From: Alphaproteobacteria bacterium
GTDB lineage: Bacteria > Pseudomonadota > Alphaproteobacteria > Micavibrionales > Micavibrionaceae
DNA: 47,620 nt
Reading direction: 5' to 3'
NCBI GenBank assembly: GCA_020443075.1
Contig: JAGRIU010000012.1
Location: forward strand, 1-47,620
Shown here: in pieces, positions 32,360 through 40,791 of the stretch
How the letters are laid out: each line of letters starts with the position of its first letter
How positions within the stretch are numbered: position 1 is the stretch's first letter
Translations under genes and position numbers: made by a program
The notes under the pieces: generated by a model
Databases searched by the model: none
What the model was told of the DNA's origin: nothing
Seen by the model: the letters and a program-made list of their open reading frames with translations, nothing else

Positions 32360-32496
32360 GCTGTCTTTTCTTTTTGGGCGCTGACTTATCCCCTCGCATG
32401 TCTGTTTCGGAGGTGGCTTCCCTCTTGTTTTTGGCAGCGGAGTCTTTATAGTCGCTCACACTTTAAGAATAATTCGGAATTTAAGGAGCTGATCTG

Positions 32497-32898
32497 ATGT
32501 TGATTTCCAAAGCCTATGCGCAGGCTGTCGAAGTGAGTGCGAGCGCTACGGAAGCGCTGCCTGCTGCCCCAAGCGCGACAGAAGCGTTTTTGTGGAATAT
32601 GGGGATGGTTCTGGTCATGGTGGTGCTGTTTTATGTGCTGCTGATCGCGCCGCAGCAGCGCCGTATGAAAGACCACGCGCATATGCTGCAGGGGCTTAAA
32701 AAAGGTGATCCGGTTGTCACAGGCGGCGGTTTGGTCGGGACGATCAGCAAGATCAAGGAAGGCGATGAGCAGGTCGAGGTTGATTTGGGGAGCGTCAAGG
32801 TTATGGCGCTACGCACGACATTGCAGGGGCAAGGCTCCGGTCTTTTGAAACAAAAGCCGGCGAATGATGCGTCTGGCAGCAACGCTAAGGCGAAGTAG
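32497..32898 (+). CDS. yajC: Preprotein translocase subunit YajC
   Basis: A 133-residue protein with one membrane helix (about residues 36-52, ending YVLLIAPQQRRMK) and the YajC signature APQQRRMKDHAHMLQGLKKGD. The KGDPVVTGGGLVGTISKI segment is the cytoplasmic beta domain. YajC associates with SecDF-YidC. A ribosome site (AAGGAG, 32482-32487) lies before the ATG. secD follows after 38 nt. The 137-nt gap before yajC has no gene; no clear terminator is visible. Confidence 0.95.
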   Translation: MLISKAYAQAVEVSASATEALPAAPSATEAFLWNMGMVLVMVVLFYVLLIAPQQRRMKDHAHMLQGLKKGDPVVTGGGLVGTISKIKEGDEQVEVDLGSVKVMALRTTLQGQGSGLLKQKPANDASGSNAKAK

Positions 32899-32936
32899 GG
32901 CTCCAGATAGAACGATAATACGCTAGGCGGTTTTGT

Positions 32937-34490
32937 ATGATTAATGTTTCTCCCTGGAAAATATGGCTGACCTTGCTGGTTTGCGTGTTTGGCCTTTTGT
33001 ATAGCTTGCCGAACCTGTCGAGCGGGGCTCTGCGTGAAAAGCTGGCGAATATTCATGGGCTTTTGCCACATAAAACGGTGAATCTGGGGCTGGATTTGCG
33101 CGGTGGGGCGCATTTGCTCTATCAGGTCGAGGTCGGTGTTGTGTTCAAGGAGCGCGTGGCCTCTATGCTTCAGGACGCGCGTAAATCCTTGCGCGAGGAC
33201 AAGATCGGTTATAGCCGCATTGGCTCGATTGAAAACGGCGTCAAGGTGACGTTGCGCGATGCGGCGGACGGGGCGGCCGCGCGCAAGATATTGCGCGGTC
33301 TGGAGCAGAATATCGATGTGACGACCTCTACAGATGGTCTGACTTTGGAAGCGGCTTTAAACGAAGCCGGGATCAAGCAGATTTATGACCGGACGCTTTC
33401 GCAATCGATTGAAATTGTACGGCGGCGGATTGACGAACTGGGGACGACCGAGCCGATTATTCAGCGTCAGGGCGAGGACCGAATTTTGATTCAAGCGCCT
33501 GGTGCGGATGCCGAGCAGCTTAAAGGGCTGGTCGGGACAACGGCGCAGTTGGCCTTTCATCTAGTGGCTGATCCCTCGGCTTCAAAAGGCGGGGCCACCA
33601 AAACGTTTCCTTATGCGGAAGAACCCGGGCGCAGCCTTACGGTTGACCGGCGGGCGCTGATTACCGGGGAAATGCTGGTGAATGCACAGTATGCGCAGGA
33701 TCAGGGCGGGAACCATGTGATTAGTTTCAGGCTGAATAATACCGGTGCGCGGCGCTTTTGCGAGGTGACGCGCAAGAATGTCGGCAAGCCGTTTGCCATC
33801 GTTCTGGATAACGAAATTTTGAGCGCGCCGAATATCCGCGAGGCGATTTGCGGCGGGCAGGGGCAAATTTCCGGCGGATTTACCGTGCAGAGCGCGAGTG
33901 ATCTGGCCTTGCTGTTGCGGGCGGGGGCTTTGCCGGCACCGATGAAGGTTGTTGAAGAGCGCACTGTGGGGCCGTCTTTGGGGGCGGATTCAATCGCGGC
34001 GGGGAAAAAGGCGGCGGTGATCGGGCTTGTTTTTGTCTTGGTTTTGATGAGCGTGTCTTACGGTTTGTTTGGCATGATGGCTAATGCGGCGCTTTTGGTG
34101 AATGTGGCTCTGATTTTTGCGTTGCTGTCGATGTTACAGGCGACGCTGACTCTGCCCGGGATTGCCGGGATTGTGCTCACCATCGGGATGGCGGTGGATG
34201 CGAATGTTCTGATTTTCGAACGCATCCGCGAAGAATTGCGAGCCGGGCGCTCCAGTGTATCGGCGATTGATGCGGGTTATAGCCGGGCGATGGCAACGAT
34301 TATCGATTCCAACCTGACGACACTGATTGCGGCGTTTATCCTGTTTTCTTTCGGGACAGGACCGATTAAGGGCTTTGCGGTGACGCTAGGGATCGGGATT
34401 ATGACCTCGTTTTTTACGGCTGTGATGGTGACGCGTTTGTTGGTGATCTGGTGGTTGAAGGGCAATCGGTCAAAGGTGTTGCCTGTTTAG
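32937..34490 (+). CDS. secD: Protein translocase subunit SecD
   Basis: A 517-residue RND-type membrane protein. One N-terminal helix, then the conserved LGLDLRGGAHLLYQV, a large periplasmic P1 domain, and five membrane helices at the C-terminus, with GMAVDANVLIFERIREEL (the proton-relay Asp is in MAVDAN) and FGTGPIKGFAVTLGIGI. With SecF it uses the proton gradient to help pull preproteins into the periplasm. The P1 length is shorter than in E. coli (615) and typical for alphaproteobacteria. It is in the operon yajC-secD-secF. Confidence 0.96.
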   Translation: MINVSPWKIWLTLLVCVFGLLYSLPNLSSGALREKLANIHGLLPHKTVNLGLDLRGGAHLLYQVEVGVVFKERVASMLQDARKSLREDKIGYSRIGSIENGVKVTLRDAADGAAARKILRGLEQNIDVTTSTDGLTLEAALNEAGIKQIYDRTLSQSIEIVRRRIDELGTTEPIIQRQGEDRILIQAPGADAEQLKGLVGTTAQLAFHLVADPSASKGGATKTFPYAEEPGRSLTVDRRALITGEMLVNAQYAQDQGGNHVISFRLNNTGARRFCEVTRKNVGKPFAIVLDNEILSAPNIREAICGGQGQISGGFTVQSASDLALLLRAGALPAPMKVVEERTVGPSLGADSIAAGKKAAVIGLVFVLVLMSVSYGLFGMMANAALLVNVALIFALLSMLQATLTLPGIAGIVLTIGMAVDANVLIFERIREELRAGRSSVSAIDAGYSRAMATIIDSNLTTLIAAFILFSFGTGPIKGFAVTLGIGIMTSFFTAVMVTRLLVIWWLKGNRSKVLPV

Positions 34491-34503
34491 ATAGGATGAA
34501 AGC

Positions 34504-35457
34504 ATGAAGGGCTTAAGATTAATACCTGAGGAAACGAACCTGAATTTTATCGGGCTGCGCTGGCTGGCGTTTGCGTTGTCGGCGGCGATGATTTTGGGAT
34601 CGATCTTTTTGGTGGCCAAGGATGGTCTTAATTTCGGGATTGATTTTACAGGCGGGACGGCGATTGAAATTCGCACGCCTGTGGCACCGGACTTGGCCGA
34701 TATGCGCAGCCGTTTAAACGCTCTGGATTTGGGGGCTGTATCTATTCAGGAATTTGGTCAGGCCGATGATTTGTTGATTCGCCTGCCGCAACAAGAAGGC
34801 GGGGCGGATGTGCAAAAGGCTGCGATTGATAAAGTGCGCGGAGCGCTGGATGAGATGTATGCTCAGGACGGCGTGGTGGATTACCGGCGTACGGAGTTTG
34901 TTGGGCCACAGGTCGGGAAAGAGCTGAAAAAGCAGGGGCTTTATGCGGTCTTGTTTTCATTGATCGGGATTTTGGCTTATATCTGGTTTCGGTTTGAATG
35001 GCAGTTCGGCGTGGCGGCGGTGGCGGCGCTGGCGCATGACGTGATTATTACGGTCGGCTTGTTTGCGTTGACGCAGCTTGAGTTTAACCTCTCGACGGTG
35101 GCGGCAATTTTGATGATTGCAGGGTATTCGATCAACGATACGGTTGTGGTGTTCGACCGCATACGCGAGGATTTGCGCCGCTATAAGAAAAAGCCGTTGA
35201 CCGAGTTGTTTAACCTGTCGATCAACCAGATGCTCAGCCGGACATTGATGACCTCGTTTACGACGGTAGTGGCGTTGGTGGCGCTGTATCTGTTCGGTGG
35301 CGAAGTGCTGCGCGGTTTTGTTTATGCGCTGATTTTCGGGATTGTCGTGGGGACGTATTCGTCGATTTATGTGGCTTCGCCGTTGCTGTTGTTTTTGAAT
35401 GTGCGCCGCGGCGGGGCTTCCGGCGAGAAGTCTGATGCGCAGGCTGCGCAAGCATAG
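34504..35457 (+). CDS. secF: Protein translocase subunit SecF
   Basis: A 317-residue partner of SecD. One N-terminal helix, FGIDFTGGTAIEIRT (the SecF signature), a periplasmic domain, then five membrane helices with the conserved IAGYSINDTVVVFDRIRE (proton-relay Asp), and MTSFTTVVALVALYLFGG. It starts 13 nt after secD, with a ribosome site in GGATGAAAGC. The C-terminal tail is short and polar. Confidence 0.97.
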   Translation: MKGLRLIPEETNLNFIGLRWLAFALSAAMILGSIFLVAKDGLNFGIDFTGGTAIEIRTPVAPDLADMRSRLNALDLGAVSIQEFGQADDLLIRLPQQEGGADVQKAAIDKVRGALDEMYAQDGVVDYRRTEFVGPQVGKELKKQGLYAVLFSLIGILAYIWFRFEWQFGVAAVAALAHDVIITVGLFALTQLEFNLSTVAAILMIAGYSINDTVVVFDRIREDLRRYKKKPLTELFNLSINQMLSRTLMTSFTTVVALVALYLFGGEVLRGFVYALIFGIVVGTYSSIYVASPLLLFLNVRRGGASGEKSDAQAAQA

Positions 35458-35472
35458 AAGGATGCAGCGCTC

Positions 35473-35853
35473 ATGGATGTGACGCCGCTGGTTAAGACCG
35501 GAACGCAGATTATACAAAGCTATGCGGGCGGGGCGTTCAAAGTGAGCGGCGTTTCTTATGATACCCCGATTATTGTTTTAAGCGATCAGACTTTGTCGTG
35601 GATTTCGGGCAAGGTTTTTGCGGATTTGACGGTGGGTGATTTTGCTGTGTTGGCCGACCGCACACAGGCTCTGGATGTGGTTTTGTTGGGGTGCGGAGCG
35701 CAGATGCGTCTTCTTGATCCGGCGTTGCGAGCTGATTTGAAAGCGCGGGGATTATCTGTGGATGTGATGGATACGGGCGCGGCGTGCCGGACTTACAATG
35801 TTTTGGTGGCTGAAGGGCGGCGTGTGGCGGCGGCTTTATTGCCCGCAGTCTAG
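35473..35853 (+). CDS. Mth938-like domain protein (DUF498)
   Basis: A 126-residue protein of the Mth938/NDUFAF3 family: GTQIIQSYAGGAFKVSGVSY, then LLGCGAQMRLLDPALRADL and the AACRTYNVLVAEGRRVAAALLP end, which is characteristic. Mitochondrial relatives help assemble complex I; the bacterial role is not firmly known. Its start lies 15 nt after secF, and the secDF-Mth938 order is common in Alphaproteobacteria. It converges with the kinase gene (6-nt gap). Confidence 0.9.
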   Translation: MDVTPLVKTGTQIIQSYAGGAFKVSGVSYDTPIIVLSDQTLSWISGKVFADLTVGDFAVLADRTQALDVVLLGCGAQMRLLDPALRADLKARGLSVDVMDTGAACRTYNVLVAEGRRVAAALLPAV

Positions 35854-35859
35854 AACTTC

Positions 35860-36729
35860 TTATTTTTGTTCTATGTTTTTCATCCAGTCGTTGATTTCAT
35901 CGAGGTAGGGAAGTGTTTCGTGGTGGCCGGTTTTGGCGCTGGTTAATTTGGCGGCGATGACAGCACGGCTCAGGGTTTCCTCAAGGGAAAAGCCGTTGGA
36001 AAGCCCCGCAGCGTACGTGCCGCAGAAGGCATCAAACGCGCCGTCCGTGTCTCTGTGTTGGAAGTTTTCCGGTTCTTTGATGTTGACGGGGCGCGGGGGC
36101 TGTCCTTTTTCTTCGTAGATGCAATCGCCGTTTTCTTTGATCGTGATGATGTTGGCGTCCAATCCGGCAGGCAGGATGGATTTGTGTGCTTGCGGGATGA
36201 TAACATCATCGCACAGGCTCAGATCGTATTCGGCTAAGGACGTGCGCAGAGTTGGCGTAAAAATTAGCCGTGCCCCTTGTTCTTCGGCACGTTTGAATAC
36301 AGGCGTATTTTGTTTCGCGGGGAGTTCATCTTGAAGCAGAAGGATGGTTTGGGTCTCGACGATTTCACGCGGGATCTGCTCGATATTGGCTTTGGCGCTA
36401 GCGCCAAAGGCCATAATGCTTTGCGGATTCTGGCGGCCCATGGTGAATATCGTGCCTGTGGGCAGGCTTTCGTGGCGGGCAACGCCCGAGGTGATGACGC
36501 CGCGCTGGCGCAGGCGCAGAAGAATGTTTTTGCCATAATGATCATCGCCGACTTGTCCTATCAAGGCTGCACGGGCACCGGATTTTGCGGCGGCTAGGGC
36601 CTGAATGGCGGCATGGCCGCCGACGCCTATGTGATAAGAGGAGGCGCTGTGGCACCGGGGCGGGAGTGTTTGATCTTGATCCAACGTGACGTGAATATCC
36701 ATCAAAATAGCGCCGAAAATAAGAATCAT
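35860..36729 (-). CDS. PfkB/ribokinase-family carbohydrate or nucleoside kinase
   Basis: A 289-residue kinase of the ribokinase fold. The N-terminal substrate motif is YHIGVGGHAAIQALAAAKSGA (about residues 31-51), where ribokinases have GGKGANQA, followed by ALIGQVGDDHYG. The C-terminal signature is DTDGAFDAFCGTYAAGLSNG; the catalytic Asp (GAFD) is kept, but the usual GAGD has Phe in place of the second Gly. The substrate cannot be deduced; ribokinase-like sugars are most likely. It is divergent from hemA over 151 nt. Confidence 0.82.
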   Translation of the reverse strand: MILIFGAILMDIHVTLDQDQTLPPRCHSASSYHIGVGGHAAIQALAAAKSGARAALIGQVGDDHYGKNILLRLRQRGVITSGVARHESLPTGTIFTMGRQNPQSIMAFGASAKANIEQIPREIVETQTILLLQDELPAKQNTPVFKRAEEQGARLIFTPTLRTSLAEYDLSLCDDVIIPQAHKSILPAGLDANIITIKENGDCIYEEKGQPPRPVNIKEPENFQHRDTDGAFDAFCGTYAAGLSNGFSLEETLSRAVIAAKLTSAKTGHHETLPYLDEINDWMKNIEQK

Positions 36730-36880
36730 TGCTCTTGGCCTTTTCCTGTTCTGTTGCTTCTAAATTGATCTAGGTCATTTCATATTGACTTTTGTCTAGG
36801 ATAGGCTTTCTTTTTAGAGATGGATAGGTTATACGAGCGCCTGTCCCCTGCGTTTGTTTTGCAGATAATTTGAGGTTTCC

Positions 36881-38110
36881 ATGGATCATTTTGATTATAT
36901 CAAGCATTTCGAAAATTGTATCGAAGGCGTGAAAGCCGAAGGGCGTTACCGTTATTTTGCCAATCTGGAGCGAATTGCGGGTAAATTCCCCAAGGCGATG
37001 TACCGTCCGGCCGATGGTTCGTCGGCGCGCGAGGTGACGATCTGGTGCTCGAATGATTATCTGGGGATGGGGCAGCATCCGGCTGTGCTTAAGGCTGCGC
37101 ATGAGGCTCTGGATAACAGTGGGGCCGGGGCCGGGGGGACACGTAATATTTCCGGGACGACGCGTTATCATGTGGAATTGGAAGAGTCTTTGGCTGATCT
37201 GCATCAAAAAGAGGCCGCCTTGGTGATGTCTTCGGGCTATGTGGCGAATGAAGGCGCGCTCTCGACGCTGGGTAAGTTGATGCCCGAGTGCGCGATTTTT
37301 TCCGATTCTATGAACCATGCTTCGATGATTCACGGGATTCGCGAGGCCAAGCAAGAGAAGCTGATTTACCGTCACAACGATCTGGAGCATCTGGAAGAGC
37401 TTTTGAAGTCGGTTGATATTAATCGCCCTAAAATTATTGCCTTTGAATCTGTGTATTCGATGGACGGGGATATCGCGCCGATCAAAGAGATTTGTGATTT
37501 GGCCGAGAAATATAATGCGCTGACCTATCTGGATGAGGTTCATGCGGTGGGGCTGTACGGGCCGCGCGGCGGCGGTGTGGCCGAGGAGCGTGGGCTGATG
37601 GACCGCGTGGATATTATCGAAGGCACGTTCGGTAAGGCTTATGGCTGTATGGGCGGGTTTATTACCGGTCCGGCTGCGGTTGTTGATTCCGTGCGCACGT
37701 TTGCTTCCGGTTTTATTTTTACGACCAGCTTGCCGCCTTCAGTGTTGGCTGCGGCGCGGGCCTCTGTCGAGCATTTGAAAGTATCGCAGATCGAGCGCCA
37801 ACGGATTCGCCGTAATGTGAAGATGTTCAAAGAAGCTTTGGAGGCTGTGGATCTACCGTATTTGCGCGGGGAAAGCCATATTGTGCCGCTGATTGTCGGT
37901 GAGCCGACTTGTTGCCGCGACCTGACCGATATTTTGATGAATGAATACAATATCTATGTGCAGCCGATTAACTATCCAACGGTCCCGCGTGGGACGGAGC
38001 GCTTGCGTTTGACCGCGACAGCCGCGCATAGCGCAGAGGATATTACCCGGATGGTGGGTACGCTGCATCATCTGTGGACGACGCACCATGCGCTGCGAGC
38101 TGTGGCTTGA
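36881..38110 (+). CDS. hemA: 5-aminolevulinate synthase
   Basis: A 409-residue PLP enzyme joining glycine and succinyl-CoA to make 5-aminolevulinate, the first step of heme synthesis in the C4 pathway, which is a hallmark of Alphaproteobacteria. Markers: [44 protein letters not shown], and the PLP Lys (about residue 252) in GTFGKAYG. It depends on succinyl-CoA, whose other user SucC is encoded 24 kb away. The ATG at 36881 matches the family start ([12 protein letters not shown]). A terminator follows at 38136-38160. Confidence 0.97.
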   Translation: MDHFDYIKHFENCIEGVKAEGRYRYFANLERIAGKFPKAMYRPADGSSAREVTIWCSNDYLGMGQHPAVLKAAHEALDNSGAGAGGTRNISGTTRYHVELEESLADLHQKEAALVMSSGYVANEGALSTLGKLMPECAIFSDSMNHASMIHGIREAKQEKLIYRHNDLEHLEELLKSVDINRPKIIAFESVYSMDGDIAPIKEICDLAEKYNALTYLDEVHAVGLYGPRGGGVAEERGLMDRVDIIEGTFGKAYGCMGGFITGPAAVVDSVRTFASGFIFTTSLPPSVLAAARASVEHLKVSQIERQRIRRNVKMFKEALEAVDLPYLRGESHIVPLIVGEPTCCRDLTDILMNEYNIYVQPINYPTVPRGTERLRLTATAAHSAEDITRMVGTLHHLWTTHHALRAVA

Positions 38111-38135
38111 TCTGATTTGAAAAAAAACAATGAAT

Positions 38136-38160
38136 AAGCCCTCTATTTGCGGGCTTTTTT
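38136..38160 (+). terminator. Intrinsic terminator after hemA
   Basis: AAGCCC (38136-38141) pairs with GGGCTT (38151-38156) over a 9-nt loop, followed by T residues to 38160. It separates hemA from the convergent small gene ending at 38177. Confidence 0.88.
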
Positions 38161-38176
38161 ATGAGCGCTATATTTT

Positions 38177-38353
38177 TTAAGCGCTGGTGTTGACGTTTGT
38201 GCCGCGTGATTCGCTTAAGGGGGCGGAGCGGACGGCTTGTTCGAGAATATTGGCGATGGCCTGATCTTGCTCGGCGTTGTGCTTGATTGTCGAAAGCGCG
38301 ACGTTTTGACGGGCTAGAGCTGTTTCTGCAGCGATTGTTGGCGGTAAATCCAT
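38177..38353 (-). CDS. YjfB-like small protein (putative motility protein family)
   Basis: A 58-residue protein with the YjfB pattern: MDLPPTIAAETALARQNVAL, then LSTIKHNAEQDQAIANILEQ, and a Ser/Asn tail. Family members are short helical proteins with an Ala/Gln-rich first helix, an LK/IKxxxxxEQ centre and often lie near flagellar or chemotaxis genes; their function is unknown. A good GGGAG ribosome site precedes the ATG at 38351-38353. A response regulator and its partner lie just upstream on the same strand, which fits a signalling or motility context. The frame is short, but its pattern and ribosome site make it credible. Confidence 0.65.
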   Translation of the reverse strand: MDLPPTIAAETALARQNVALSTIKHNAEQDQAIANILEQAVRSAPLSESRGTNVNTSA

Positions 38354-38428
38354 CTTATTCTCCCTATCCTTCTATTATCCTATCAAAAATTTAAGATTTT
38401 ATAAAGCGATAAGGGTTTTTTTGCATTT

Positions 38429-38938
38429 CTATGTGTGTTTTTTGAAATAGCGTTTGCAGGCTTTGTGTAGTTCCATAACAAGCTCATAGCCTTCTGGACC
38501 GCCATCGCCTCTGAGTTTATTTTCTAAGATGACATCAATGGTGTTTTCGTAGGCTTCTATGATTTCGAGAACTTCGGCATCGTATTCTTTAATCGATTCG
38601 ACAAATTGTAAACAGATGTCGGCCACATCGGAAATGAGCTGATAATGAAACATGCCGCCATTGGCTTTGAGCTGCATGACGGGGCTGAGAATTTTGAAAT
38701 GCTCGACGTCCGAGGCTTTGACGTTGCTGCCTTTATTTTTGTTTTTTTTATGAATTTCCTGACGTGCGTCTTTTATTTGTTGCAAGAAGCCTTTGGCTTC
38801 CGGTTCGAAATTAACACGGAAGCGCGCAATGACTCTTTGAGCGGCGATGAGTGTTGTTTCCGGCAAGCCGCCATTTCCGGCTTTGCCTTTCAGAATATTC
38901 GGCGGGTTTATGTAGCGAACTTTTTGTTTTGTACTCAT
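38429..38938 (-). CDS. Helical protein partnered with a response regulator
   Basis: A 169-residue all-helical soluble protein. Recognisable stretches are FEPEAKGFLQQIKDARQEI, ILSPVMQLKANGGMFHYQLI, and a C-terminal LRGDGGPEGYELVMELHKAC. I recall similar proteins beside CheY-like regulators in Rhodospirillales-type genomes, but I cannot name a domain. MQLKANGGMFHYQL contains a His, but the Hpt signature HxxKG is absent. It lies 36 nt downstream of the response regulator gene on the same strand, so they are probably one transcript. A role in phosphosignalling or chemotaxis is inference. Confidence 0.6.
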   Translation of the reverse strand: MSTKQKVRYINPPNILKGKAGNGGLPETTLIAAQRVIARFRVNFEPEAKGFLQQIKDARQEIHKKNKNKGSNVKASDVEHFKILSPVMQLKANGGMFHYQLISDVADICLQFVESIKEYDAEVLEIIEAYENTIDVILENKLRGDGGPEGYELVMELHKACKRYFKKHT

Positions 38939-38974
38939 TTCTGTGCGGATTCGTTTTTATTAAAATTATGTGAA

Positions 38975-39541
38975 CTATATTCTTTTAGCTTCATCCTGTA
39001 ATTTTTTCAAAATATCTTTAGCATAGGTTGACGGGGCGTTGTCCGTTTCGTCGGTATCGACTTCCCGGCGGCGCGGACCCTCGTAGTCTTCCTTTATTTT
39101 ACGGCGCCTGTCGGGGCCGAAAAAATGCTTTGTCTTTACAAATTGTCTGGGTTTTTCAATGGTGTGCTGGATGCGGGCGTAGAGATCTTTGGCCGTAAAG
39201 GGTTTAACAAGGAATTCCGTGATTCCCATATCTCTGGCTTTTTCTACGCGGTACTTGGCGCTAAAGCCCGTCATCATGATAATTGGCACATAAGGATTTT
39301 GGACTTTGGGATCGTTTCTGATTTTTTCTGTTAACTCCAGTCCGTCCATCGGATTCATAATGTGATCTGTAATGATCAGATCCAGACTTTCCCGATATGC
39401 AAAACGTAGAGCATCGTCACCATTTTCTGCCAAATGGATTTTTTTGAAACCAAAAGCGACGAGGATGGCTTTGGTTAAATCCAGCATCGGTTTCATGTCA
39501 TCGACGATTAGAACGTTTATGTCATCCAGTTTGTAGGGCAT
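38975..39541 (-). CDS. CheY-like response regulator with a C-terminal extension
   Basis: A 188-residue protein. The receiver domain spans residues 1-130: the acidic pocket in VLIVDDMKPM, the phospho-acceptor Asp in LDLIITDHIMNPMDG, the Thr of IIMMTGFSA, and the Lys of FLVKPF. No output domain follows, only a 55-residue charged tail (FFGPDRRRKIKEDYEGPRRR), a basic motif also seen in other single-domain regulators of alphaproteobacteria. It probably signals by protein contact. It is the first gene of the minus-strand trio 38177-39541. Confidence 0.9.
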   Translation of the reverse strand: MPYKLDDINVLIVDDMKPMLDLTKAILVAFGFKKIHLAENGDDALRFAYRESLDLIITDHIMNPMDGLELTEKIRNDPKVQNPYVPIIMMTGFSAKYRVEKARDMGITEFLVKPFTAKDLYARIQHTIEKPRQFVKTKHFFGPDRRRKIKEDYEGPRRREVDTDETDNAPSTYAKDILKKLQDEAKRI

Positions 39542-39629
39542 GGGTCTTTTCAGGCGGGTGTGTTGTCAACAGCTTGATTATATCAAGGAAAGGAGGGGAA
39601 GCCTATGCTTTTGTTGTGTGTTGAAAATC

Positions 39630-39675
39630 AAAAAAAACCGGGCCGTTTCCACACAATGCGGAAAACGAACCCGGT
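39630..39675 (-). terminator. Intrinsic terminator downstream of trxB
   Basis: On the minus strand ACCGGG (read from 39675-39670) pairs with CCCGGT (39642-39637); CGTTTTCC and GGAAACG extend the stem with one bulge. A run of T (complement of 39630-39637) follows. It lies about 145 nt after the trxB stop, so trxB mRNA has a long 3' untranslated part. Confidence 0.75.
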
Positions 39676-39819
39676 GAGTTGAACAGGGAGGTTTTACGTC
39701 TGGGAGACGTAAGGACTAATTAAAGTCCGCCAGCTTCGAAAAGCTGACGTTTGCGGTTATACACCTGCGAAAAAAGTTCGTATAGATAAAAAGTGCTGTT
39801 TTGTGCAAAAAAACTGTTG
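39676..39819 (-). other. Structured 3' untranslated region of trxB
   Basis: 144 nt with no gene I can support. Two clean hairpins are present: TTACGTCT/AGACGTAA (39694-39701 and 39705-39712) and CAGCTT/AAGCTG (39732-39737 and 39742-39747). Together with the terminator they could make a stable 3' end or a small RNA. The region 39542-39629 upstream of the response regulator is unremarkable. Confidence 0.45.
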
Positions 39820-40791
39820 TTATTCGGCGGCTTGCTTTTCAGTTTTTGATGCGTGCGCGGTTTTTGCCAAAAAACGGTCGGCTTCCAAAGCCGCCATACA
39901 GCCCATACCGGCGGCCGTGACCGCTTGTCGATAGGTGTGGTCGGCGACGTCTCCGGCGGCGAAGACTCCGGCAATGGACGTGGCTGTGGAGTTGGGGGCT
40001 GTGTCCAGATAGCCTGCTTCATCCATTTTCAGTTTGCCTTTGAAAAGATCGGTGGCCGGGGCATGGCCTATGGCGACGAACAGGCCGTCGGCCTTAAGCG
40101 TTGTTTCTTGTCCGGTTTGCGCGTTTTTCAGGCGCAGGGAGTCCATGCCGGTTTGCGGGTCGCCAAGGATTTCTTCGACTGTATGATTCCACAAGACTTC
40201 GACTTTTTCGTTTTCGAACAGGCGTTCTTGCATGATTTTTTCCGCGCGCAGCGAATCGCGGCGATGGATCAGCGTGATTTTTGAGCAGAAATTGGTCAGG
40301 AACAGGGCTTCTTCGACGGCTGTGTTGCCGCCGCCGACGATAGCGACTTCACGGCCGCGGAAGAAAAACCCATCACAAGTCGCGCAGGCCGATACGCCTT
40401 TGCCGCGGTAGGTTTCTTCGGAGGGCAGGTCGAGCCATTTGGCTTTGGCGCCGGTGCAGATAATGAGCGTGTCGCCCGTGTAGACAGTGCCTTGGTCGCC
40501 GATGGCTTTAAAGGGGCGGGCGTCGAGGTCGACTTCTTTGATGTAGTCGCTGATCAACTGCGTGCCGACATGTTCGGCCTGGACTTTCATTTGCTCCATC
40601 AGCCACGGGCCTTGAATGACATCGGCGAAACCGGGATAGTTTTCGACTTCTGTGGTGATCATGAGCTGGCCGCCAGGCTCGAAGCCTGTGACCAGAATGG
40701 GTTCCAAATTGGCGCGCGCAGCGTAAATGGCGGCGGTGTATCCGGCCGGGCCGGAGCCGATGATTAAGACTTTGGAGTGTGTTGAACTCAT
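39820..40791 (-). CDS. trxB: Thioredoxin reductase
   Basis: A 323-residue flavoenzyme that passes NADPH electrons to thioredoxin. The FAD site is IIGSGPAGYTAAIYAARANL (about residues 10-29), the redox-active Cys pair is CATC (about 138-141), the NADPH site is VAIVGGGNTAVEEALFL, and the second FAD motif is GVFAAGDVADHTYRQA. The start overlaps the stop of the upstream ELM1-like gene by 4 nt. lrp lies nearby on the other strand, the usual alphaproteobacterial pairing. Confidence 0.97.
   Translation of the reverse strand: MSSTHSKVLIIGSGPAGYTAAIYAARANLEPILVTGFEPGGQLMITTEVENYPGFADVIQGPWLMEQMKVQAEHVGTQLISDYIKEVDLDARPFKAIGDQGTVYTGDTLIICTGAKAKWLDLPSEETYRGKGVSACATCDGFFFRGREVAIVGGGNTAVEEALFLTNFCSKITLIHRRDSLRAEKIMQERLFENEKVEVLWNHTVEEILGDPQTGMDSLRLKNAQTGQETTLKADGLFVAIGHAPATDLFKGKLKMDEAGYLDTAPNSTATSIAGVFAAGDVADHTYRQAVTAAGMGCMAALEADRFLAKTAHASKTEKQAAE

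Noticed and set aside
39720..40022. 100-codon frame covering the trxB 3' end (minus strand)
   Set aside because: Its first two thirds lie inside trxB in another frame. The last 30 codons are outside but have no start or ribosome site, so I do not call a small gene.
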